Both the position numbers and the translations under genes were made by a program. Below the pieces are notes generated by a model. It worked only from the letters and a program-made list of their open reading frames with translations, made no database searches and was not told where the DNA came from. 64,000 bases of DNA from Paraperibacillus marinus (GTDB lineage Bacteria > Bacillota > Bacilli > Bacillales > DSM-1321): assembly GCF_046237605.1 (NCBI RefSeq), contig NZ_CP143542.1:1426001-1490000 (forward strand), read 5' to 3'. This document shows, in pieces, positions 58,407 through 64,000 of this stretch. Each line of letters begins with the position of its first letter. The first letter of the stretch is position 1.

Positions 58407-58859
58407 ATGGGAGACTGTTTTATCTGCAATAAATACAGAGGGGAATATGAGATTCCCGGCGGAATTATCTATGAAGACGATTTTGTGGCTGCGTCGCATA
58501 TTGATATGGGCAGGGATACTACATATAGCGGCTATATCATGCTGGACCTTAAACGCCATGCTCCATCTCTTGGTGATATGACGGAGGAGGAAGCGGCTGC
58601 CTTCGGAATCGCGATGTCCAGGATCAGCCGGGCGCTGAAAGAGAGTGAAGGGGCGGAGCATGTATATGCCCAGGTTTCGGGCAATGCCGTTGCCCATTTG
58701 CATATGCATATTGTTCCCCGTTATCCCGGCACTCCGGAAGAATTCTGGGGACCTCGTGATGTCCTGCGCTGGCCCGGTGCACCCATGGCTGATAAGGCCG
58801 GGCTGCAAGAGGTAAGCAGCCGCTTAAAAAACTATTTGTCACAGCATTCATTAACATAG
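58407..58859 (+). CDS. HIT-family nucleotide hydrolase/transferase
   Basis: A 150-residue histidine-triad protein. The triad motif HLHMHIVPR lies near residue 100. CFIC (C4, C7) at the N-terminus is the partial zinc site common in bacterial HIT proteins. AAAGGGGG lies seven nt before ATG 58407; an in-frame GTG at 58380 is further away. It hydrolyses or transfers nucleoside phosphoramidates or dinucleotides, with specificity unknown. The PP2C gene starts 12 nt after its stop. Confidence 0.88.
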   Translation: MGDCFICNKYRGEYEIPGGIIYEDDFVAASHIDMGRDTTYSGYIMLDLKRHAPSLGDMTEEEAAAFGIAMSRISRALKESEGAEHVYAQVSGNAVAHLHMHIVPRYPGTPEEFWGPRDVLRWPGAPMADKAGLQEVSSRLKNYLSQHSLT

Positions 58860-58871
58860 GAGGGCAAGCCC

Positions 58872-59702
58872 ATGTCAGACACTCAAACATATCCCTTCAG
58901 CTGGTCGGGGAGCTCCCGGCATTTTTTGGACGAGCCCTCAGCCCAGGTGTATGAAGGAATGATAATAGGGCGGTATGGAGGATGCTCAGATGCAGGCGGC
59001 AGGAAGAATGAAGACGGCGCTCTCGCCTGGAGGGATTCGGGTCAGGATTGGGAATTTGCTGCTATCCTGGACGGCCACAATTCTTCAAGGAGCGTGGAGC
59101 TTGTGCTGTCCGCCGTCACAAGCCGCAGGGAACGCATTCTTGAAGCTCTTTCACAGCCCCTCAAGACTTCCTTTGCAGCTCTTGAATCTGTAATCTTATC
59201 CATTTTTCAAGACCCGGGTTTCCTGGAAAGCTGCAAACGAGTTCAGGGAGAGACGAGCTGCCTGCTCACAGCAAGGAAGGGCAAGTACATCTGGTGGTTA
59301 TCCATTGGTGATAACACTTTGTATCTTTTTCATGATGAGCTTGCCGCATTCGGGCAGTTTCAGCTCACGAGCAGGAGCTTTTATGAATGGGTGGGCTTTG
59401 TCAACACCTTTGAGCTTGAAGTACCCTGCTATTCGACAGGGAGGAAGGAGCTGCGCAAAGGGAAAAATCATATCCTGCTGACAACCGACGGACTGCTTGA
59501 ATGCCCGGACAATCCTTTCCCTGATCCCCCGTCCATCCGTGCTGAGTTCACCGGCGGGGATATTGAAAAAGGTGTGCAGGAGCTGCTTCAGACGGTCCAT
59601 CGCCACCGGGGCACCGACAGCGCTACGGTCATTTCATGGGTAGTGGATATTACCCAGGATGCCTCCTATGCCAGTGACCAATTTAAAGATAAGTCCGTAT
59701 GA
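58872..59702 (+). CDS. PP2C-like protein phosphatase
   Basis: A 276-residue protein with the PPM/PP2C pattern: SDAGGRKNEDG (metal Asp/Glu region), AAILDGHNSS (DGH motif), SIGDNTLYLF, LTTDGLLE and GTDSATVISWVV with the last metal Asp. All metal positions appear to be kept. There is no membrane or sensor domain, so it is a soluble phosphatase of Ser/Thr-phosphorylated targets or a divergent member. TAGGAGGGC precedes the ATG. The HIT gene just before it is likely co-transcribed. Targets unknown. Confidence 0.82.
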   Translation: MSDTQTYPFSWSGSSRHFLDEPSAQVYEGMIIGRYGGCSDAGGRKNEDGALAWRDSGQDWEFAAILDGHNSSRSVELVLSAVTSRRERILEALSQPLKTSFAALESVILSIFQDPGFLESCKRVQGETSCLLTARKGKYIWWLSIGDNTLYLFHDELAAFGQFQLTSRSFYEWVGFVNTFELEVPCYSTGRKELRKGKNHILLTTDGLLECPDNPFPDPPSIRAEFTGGDIEKGVQELLQTVHRHRGTDSATVISWVVDITQDASYASDQFKDKSV

Positions 59703-59727
59703 TTACACGGACTTATCTATTTTTTTG
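59689..59727 (+). terminator. Terminator overlapping the PP2C gene end
   Basis: GATAAGTCCGT pairs with ACGGACTTATC with a 7-nt loop that contains the stop codon, followed by TATTTTTTT. Confidence 0.85.
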
Positions 59728-59809
59728 TGATAAAAAATATCTCTTCTCCTGCCTGTTTCCTCCAAATCGCCCTATATGTTGAAAACTGTAAGTAAATTTC
59801 CATTGAATG

Positions 59810-59863
59810 CGAACGTGTATTCGTTTAAGATTATGGGTATAATAACTCACGAACGTATATTCT
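59810..59863 (+). promoter_or_regulatory. Two LexA-box-like sites and the polYB promoter
   Basis: CGAACGTGTATTCG (59810-59823) and CGAACGTATATTCT (59850-59863) each match 12 of 14 positions of the Bacillus SOS consensus. A TATAAT (59838-59843) lies between them. LexA bound at either site would cover the promoter, so polYB is probably induced by DNA damage. Confidence 0.75.
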
Positions 59864-59883
59864 GTTATTTTGGGGGGAAGGGC

Positions 59884-61143
59884 ATGGTCGATTATAATAC
59901 GCTGCCCAGGCAATCAATATTATGCATAGATATGAAAAGCTTTTATGCAAGCTGCTCTGCTGTGATGATGGGACTGGATCCCCTCGATTGCCATCTGGCG
60001 GTGGTAGGCGATACAAACCGTACCGGCAGTGTAGTACTCGCGGCGTCTCCCCGGATGAAAAAGGACTTCGGCATTAAAACGGGATCAAGGATGTTTGAGA
60101 TCCCCACGGATCCCTGCATTCATGTGGTGGAACCAAAGATGGCTTCATACCTCAGGATTTCTACTGAAATCACGCGGCTGTTCCACAGATACGTCCCAAA
60201 AGAAGCCATTCATACCTACAGTGTGGATGAAAGCTTCCTCAAGGTGGACGGAGCTCTGCCCCTGTGGGGGGATGCACGTACAATCGCTAAAAAAATCAAG
60301 GATGAAATTGAAAGGGAGTTCCAGCTTCCCTGTGCAATCGGAATAGGGCCCAACCTGCTCCTGTCAAAGCTGTGCCTGGATCTGGAAGCAAAAAAGAAAG
60401 GCATCGCCGAATGGACATATGAGGATGTGGCACAGAAATTATGGCCGCTTTCCCCTTTGAGCGAAATGTGGGGAATCGGCAGGAGGATGCAGAAAAACCT
60501 GAACGCGATGGGGATTTTCACGGTCGGGCAGCTTGCCCATTTCAGCCGTGAAAAGCTTGAGGGCAAGTTCGGGGTCATGGGCAGCCAGCTGTACTATCAT
60601 GCCTGGGGAGTGGATTTATCCGATATCGGGGCACCGATCATGGAAGGGCAGGTCAGCTTTGGGAAAAGCCAAATCCTCCTGCGGGACTATAAGGAAGAAA
60701 AGGAAATTAAGCATGTAATCCTCGAAATGTGCGAGGAAGTGGCAAGAAGGGCACGAACCCACCGGAAGGCGGGCAGGACGGTCAGCTTTGGGATCGGCTA
60801 CAGCCAGGATGAATTCGGAGGGGGCTTTCACAGGTCGCGGACGGTGGAGGAGCCGACCAATATCACGATGGATCTGTATAAAGTCTGCCTGGATCTTTTT
60901 AAGGAAAATTACACCGGCAAAACAGTGAGGCAGATTTCCATTGCCCTTTCCAATATTGTCGATGACAGCGAAATGCAGCTTACCCTGTTCGATCCGAACC
61001 GCTGGAAAAAAAGGGAGCTGGGCTATACAGTCGATTCGCTGCGGAGGAAGTTCGGCTCCAAGGCGCTCCTGCGGGCAGTGTCCTATACAGACGCGGGTAC
61101 CGCGGTTTATCGAAGCAGGCTGCTTGGCGGCCATAAAGCGTAA
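59884..61143 (+). CDS. polYB: Y-family DNA polymerase PolYB (YqjW/UvrX-like)
   Basis: A 419-residue translesion polymerase of the UvrX/UmuC group. Motifs are CIDMKSFYASCSAV at the N-terminus, YSVDESFLKVDG around residue 115, and the helix-hairpin-helix GIGRRMQKNLNAMGIFTVGQLA. The C-terminus carries the clamp-binding QLTLF. ATG 59884 follows GGGGGGAAG; longer in-frame starts would place the SOS boxes inside the gene. It is followed by the YolD-like gene, the usual partner. Two LexA boxes precede it. Confidence 0.94.
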   Translation: MVDYNTLPRQSILCIDMKSFYASCSAVMMGLDPLDCHLAVVGDTNRTGSVVLAASPRMKKDFGIKTGSRMFEIPTDPCIHVVEPKMASYLRISTEITRLFHRYVPKEAIHTYSVDESFLKVDGALPLWGDARTIAKKIKDEIEREFQLPCAIGIGPNLLLSKLCLDLEAKKKGIAEWTYEDVAQKLWPLSPLSEMWGIGRRMQKNLNAMGIFTVGQLAHFSREKLEGKFGVMGSQLYYHAWGVDLSDIGAPIMEGQVSFGKSQILLRDYKEEKEIKHVILEMCEEVARRARTHRKAGRTVSFGIGYSQDEFGGGFHRSRTVEEPTNITMDLYKVCLDLFKENYTGKTVRQISIALSNIVDDSEMQLTLFDPNRWKKRELGYTVDSLRRKFGSKALLRAVSYTDAGTAVYRSRLLGGHKA

Positions 61144-61159
61144 AAGGAGAGATGCAGAA

Positions 61160-61495
61160 ATGATCAGAGACAGGGGAAGGATAAAATGGACCTCCATGAT
61201 GCTGCCGGAGCATGTGAAGCTGCTGCGGGACTGGGCGCATGAGGACACCTTTGAGCAGCAGATCGAGCCGGATGAGCAGCAGTTCGAATATATGAACAGC
61301 ATCATTGGGGAAGCAATGGAAGGGGGAAAGGGCGTTGCCATCACGTATTATGCGAACAAACGGCACAGCCTCGTGATGGGGACGATCCACTATTATAATG
61401 ACTGGGAGAAGAAGCTGCATGTTGTAGACCGGTTCAATGACTTCCATTATTTGCGGCTTGCAGAAATAGTGGATGTACAGCTGGCGGAAGATTAA
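61160..61495 (+). CDS. yqjX: YolD-like protein (YqjX)
   Basis: A 111-residue protein of the YolD family, which replaces UmuD next to UvrX-type polymerases in Gram-positive bacteria. It shows RDRGRIKWTSMMLPEHVKLLRDW at the N-terminus and HYYNDWEKKLHVVDRFNDFHYLRLAEIVDV at the C-terminus. ATG 61160 has AAAGGAGAG upstream, 16 nt after polYB. It is likely co-induced with polYB in the SOS response. The biochemical role is not established. Confidence 0.92.
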   Translation: MIRDRGRIKWTSMMLPEHVKLLRDWAHEDTFEQQIEPDEQQFEYMNSIIGEAMEGGKGVAITYYANKRHSLVMGTIHYYNDWEKKLHVVDRFNDFHYLRLAEIVDVQLAED

Positions 61496-61546
61496 TTGAA
61501 AGATTTGGATCAGCATTCCTCGAAATATGCTGCCCTGTGGAGCAGG

Positions 61547-61798
61547 CTATTTTCCGGAGAGGAAGCGCTGAAGAGAAATGGAATGCTCTTTTCGGCGGAA
61601 CCTTGACTGAAAGAAACGATAGCCCTTATGGATGACAGGAGAGCTGGCCATGCTGCCTAAAGCGGCCATGAATTCATTGGCATAGGCTTTATCAAGGACA
61701 GCAAAGACAGCAGGTCCGCATAAGCCTTCTGTAATGAAAAATTTTTTTACCTGTGATCGGGTGACGGTGTGAAAAACGACTCTCGGTGCAGGTTTCAT
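61547..61798 (-). CDS. Small hypothetical protein
   Basis: An 83-residue basic protein (PAPRVVFHTVTRSQVKKFF, then CGPAVFAVLDKAYANEFMAAL, and RFFQSRFRRKEHSISLQRFL). GAGGAGAC lies 8 nt before ATG 61798. The high Arg/Lys content and amphipathic helices suggest a small folded or nucleic-acid-contacting protein, but I do not recognise it. It is convergent with yqjX. Confidence 0.55.
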   Translation of the reverse strand: MKPAPRVVFHTVTRSQVKKFFITEGLCGPAVFAVLDKAYANEFMAALGSMASSPVIHKGYRFFQSRFRRKEHSISLQRFLSGK

Positions 61799-61902
61799 GA
61801 ACAAGTCTCCTCATGGTAAGGGTTCTTCCTAACATATGCTGCATTCCGGCATTCATGAGAAAATAAAAAAGGAAGCTCACTCAAGGCTTCCTCCTCTTGC
61901 TG

Positions 61903-62109
61903 CTATTCCTTATTTTCGACACGTACGCGGGACTCGAAGTTTCCTTTGTGGGAAGCATCGCAATAAGGAAGATTATTGGACAGGCCGCAGCGGCATAGAG
62001 AGAAAGCCGGCTTTGAAGGAAACGCATTGCCCTCCATGTCAATCAATTCCACATCTCCTGTAACACGGAACCCCCCATTATCCATTACCTTGATCTGCAC
62101 TTTTGACAA
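61903..62109 (-). CDS. CDGSH-type iron-sulfur domain protein
   Basis: A 68-residue protein with one CDGSH-type [2Fe-2S] motif: FSLCRCGLSNNLPYCDASHKGNF supplies the three-Cys-one-His ligands (C-x-C, C and H). The middle reads CDASH rather than CDGSH, so the Gly is replaced by Ala. The start of the protein (VQIKVMDNGGFRVTGDVELIDMEGN) is typical of small bacterial members. It may take part in redox sensing or Fe-S transfer. A weak ribosome binding site (AGGGATGG) precedes the ATG. Confidence 0.85.
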   Translation of the reverse strand: MSKVQIKVMDNGGFRVTGDVELIDMEGNAFPSKPAFSLCRCGLSNNLPYCDASHKGNFESRVRVENKE

Positions 62110-62249
62110 ATATGATCCATCCCTTCAAGAATATTCATTATCAATGGTATCGCAAGTCGGGATATTTTTAAATGATTTTTAATTTTGTTAAACTGAAGAA
62201 GTAAATAATATGATGGCTGGATTGATTTCCTGCCGAAGGAGTTTTTTTC

Positions 62250-62579
62250 ATGCTGGTTGAATGGACGGAAAAAGCGAAAAGCAAGATTGGTGAAAAAATC
62301 GGAGATTCTGCGGGATCCCTTAAATTAAAATACGATATCGACGGATGCGGATGCGCAGTGAGCGGGGTCACCGCCCTCTGGCTTGAGAGCAGTGCAGCTT
62401 CCGATGAACAGAAGCTCGAGACAAATGCAGGCCCCCTTTATATAGAAAGCTCCAAGGCGATATTCCTCGATGAAGAAATGAAGATTGACTATAATGAAGA
62501 AAGCAATAACTTCAGGCTTTCAAGCCCTAACCAGATCATTAATCCGCGGATGCGGTTCATCGATTATACAAAGAAATGA
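62250..62579 (+). CDS. yqkB: HesB/IscA-like protein YqkB
   Basis: A 109-residue iron-sulfur-biogenesis-fold protein related to HesB/IscA. The beginning LVEWTEKAKSKIGEKIG and the segment LKLKYDIDGCGCAVSGV fit the YqkB group, with the Cys pair GCGC near residue 35 as possible metal ligands. The C-terminal CxC of true IscA is absent. CGAAGGAG lies before the ATG. Its position after the polYB-yqjX segment matches B. subtilis yqkB. Role is not established. Confidence 0.87.
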   Translation: MLVEWTEKAKSKIGEKIGDSAGSLKLKYDIDGCGCAVSGVTALWLESSAASDEQKLETNAGPLYIESSKAIFLDEEMKIDYNEESNNFRLSSPNQIINPRMRFIDYTKK

Positions 62580-62583
62580 AAAG

Positions 62584-62616
62584 AATGCCGGCGCCCTGAT
62601 GGGTGCCGGCATTTTT
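62584..62616 (+). terminator. Terminator after yqkB
   Basis: AATGCCGGCGCCC pairs with GGGTGCCGGCATT (one G-U) with a short loop and T tail, 5 nt after the stop codon. Confidence 0.88.
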
Positions 62617-62714
62617 AATGCCTATAAAGCCATATCAGATGTCTGCCGTCGGTTTCTTTTCGGGATCCGTATCACTCCTGAAAACGTAGTACTGGGCAGC
62701 TTCTATCCCGGCAG

Positions 62715-63650
62715 CTAGGAAGCCTTCCCGGAGGACCCGGCATCTGCTGGTTTATCCTTGAATAAGTTGGTGCCGATAACGCCGAGGATAATCAGCGTCG
62801 AGCCGATGATATGATAGTAATATACCTTCTCGTTCAAGAAGGCTGCCCCGGCTATGATGGAAATGACCGTGGATAGATTAGAAAATACGCTCATCTGCGA
62901 CGCCGGTATTTTTGAAAGCACAAAGTTGGACAGCAGGGAGGTGATGAAGGAAGCGAGAATACCAAGAAACAGGATGGCAGCCGCAAAGCCGGCATTTCCC
63001 CAAGGAGTGAACATGGCTTCTAAATCCCCGTTTCGCAGATGATTGATGACGGCAATGGCGTTAAAAAAGATAAATCCAACACCCAGCATGAAATAAGTGA
63101 CCTCGAGGGGCTTGAAGGACTTTAACAGGTTCCGTGCCATAACTGAATAAGCAGCGATGGATAAACATGAAATCAAAAGGAAACCGAGGCCGCTCCAGTT
63201 GGCAAGCGAGACAGTGCTTCCTTTCATGAAGAAAATGAAAATGACTCCGCTTACAGACAAGAGAATGGAAGCTTTCTGGAGAAGTGTGGTTCGTTCCTTT
63301 AAAAATAATGAAGCCAGGACAGCGGTCAAAATTGGGATGACGGCAAAAAGAATACCTGCTTCAGAAGAAGGGACTGTTTTTAATCCATAAGCCTGGAAAA
63401 AAAAGAAAAAAGCCGGATAGAACACGGTAAGCGGCCAAAGCTTGTAAAGCGATTTCAGATTCAGCCTGACCTTGACCAATTTCAGGGAAGCCAGCAGGGC
63501 AAAGCCCAGAAAGCCGACGGAAAAGCGGGACGCCAAAACATCCATGGGATTCGATGGGCCTAGGGCTTTGACCGTAAACAGGAATGAGAGCCCGACAATC
63601 AGGGCATTCAAGAGGGCGCATACATAAGCCAGATAAATTCCATTCTTCAT
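62715..63650 (-). CDS. EamA/DMT-family transporter
   Basis: A 311-residue inner-membrane protein with ten predicted helices and two EamA repeats. It begins GIYLAYVCALLNALIVGLSFLFTVKAL, with SRFSVGFLGFALLASLKL as the family's Arg-containing second helix, and SEAGILFAVIPILTAVLASLFLKERTT closing the first repeat. The second repeat ends SVFSNLSTVISIIAGAAFLNEKVYYYHIIGSTLIILGVIGTNL. ATG 63650 gives the usual start; an in-frame TTG lies 9 nt upstream. The substrate is unknown. Confidence 0.88.
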   Translation of the reverse strand: MKNGIYLAYVCALLNALIVGLSFLFTVKALGPSNPMDVLASRFSVGFLGFALLASLKLVKVRLNLKSLYKLWPLTVFYPAFFFFFQAYGLKTVPSSEAGILFAVIPILTAVLASLFLKERTTLLQKASILLSVSGVIFIFFMKGSTVSLANWSGLGFLLISCLSIAAYSVMARNLLKSFKPLEVTYFMLGVGFIFFNAIAVINHLRNGDLEAMFTPWGNAGFAAAILFLGILASFITSLLSNFVLSKIPASQMSVFSNLSTVISIIAGAAFLNEKVYYYHIIGSTLIILGVIGTNLFKDKPADAGSSGKAS

Positions 63651-63736
63651 AAGCAACACATACTTTCAGTGGGATTGTTAACCTTATCGAATTATACGAA
63701 TGCTCCGGAAAGCCCAGGTTGAGTCCTTGGGTTCTG

Positions 63737-64000
63737 TCAGTCAAGAAAATTAATGATTTCCCGGATGAATCTGTCAGTCTCCTCTAAATCAGGGAAATGG
63801 GCACTCTTGTTAAAGATCACAAGGCGGCTGTCAGGCAGAGCGTCGTGAATGATCTTTGAAATGGGAATTCCTGTATTTCTGTCAAAGGCGCCTGTAATGA
63901 TCAAAGTCCGATGGAGAATGCCGCGGAGGCGGTGCTGAAGAGGGAGGGCCGGATCTCTTGTAACTGCCCTTGCCATCAGCCCGGTATTGATTAACCCGCT
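63737..64000 (-). CDS. Alpha/beta hydrolase, C-terminal part (cut by window edge)
   Basis: The frame is open to position 64000, so the gene continues beyond the window. The visible 87 codons show the end of an alpha/beta hydrolase: RGILHRTLIITGAFDRNTGIPISKIIHDALPDSRLVIFNKSAHFPDLEETDRFIREIINFL. GAFDRNT carries the acid residue and SAHFP the catalytic His. An ATG at 63976 is probably internal. The nucleophile elbow is outside the window, so the enzyme class cannot be named. Confidence 0.78.
   Translation of the reverse strand, partial: SGLINTGLMARAVTRDPALPLQHRLRGILHRTLIITGAFDRNTGIPISKIIHDALPDSRLVIFNKSAHFPDLEETDRFIREIINFLD

Overview
The window reads as chromosomal DNA of an endospore-forming Bacillaceae species of medium G+C. 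Gene order from yqiK to yqkB follows the Bacillus subtilis yqi-yqj-yqk region: yqiK, yqzF, the bkd operon, yqiW (brxB), artPQR, yqjA to yqjE, polYA, gndA, zwf, rnz, proI, yqjP, yqjQ, polYB, yqjX and yqkB. Shine-Dalgarno sites are strong, GTG and TTG starts are common, and both T-box leaders and the LexA boxes are of Bacillus type. No rRNA, tRNA or CRISPR array was seen.

Region 1 (1-18.8 kb) starts with the end of an IS3-family element. A lipid phosphodiesterase follows, then bkdR with the sigma-54-controlled ptb-bcd-buk-lpdV-bkdAA-bkdAB-bkdB operon for branched-chain amino acid breakdown. Next come mutA-mutB-meaB, which turn methylmalonyl-CoA into succinyl-CoA. The epimerase and carboxyltransferase of the same route (mce, yqjD) lie at 39.4-41.4 kb behind a cre-like site. 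Together these genes describe a path from valine and isoleucine to propionyl-CoA and then to the TCA cycle.

Region 2 (18.9-32.8 kb) holds a bacilliredoxin, an arginine-type ABC importer, a T-box-controlled long isoleucyl-tRNA synthetase, a MEDS sensor protein, an SPL-like radical SAM protein and a yndG-yndH-yndJ cluster. Region 3 (32.8-37.2 kb) is AT-rich accessory DNA with a DUF2975/Xre/membrane-protein cassette, an orphan lipoprotein and decayed sequence.

Region 4 (37.2-52.9 kb) returns to the conserved backbone: an aromatic-acid exporter-like protein, an L,D-transpeptidase, the 31-residue Prli42 microprotein, the M20 peptidase YqjE, an orphan CheW, DNA polymerase IV, the two oxidative pentose phosphate dehydrogenases, a lone HpaB-type oxygenase, RNase Z and a phosphohistidine phosphatase.

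The most unusual object is a tandem array of about 20 units at 52.85-53.85 kb. Eighteen anchors are spaced at exactly 51 nt, and each unit carries a hairpin whose variants stay paired through G-U wobble when read on the plus strand. After it, region 5 (53.9-64 kb) has proI with a proline T-box, metabolic and regulatory genes, an SOS-box-preceded polYB-yqjX pair, Fe-S related genes, a DMT transporter and a hydrolase cut by the window edge.
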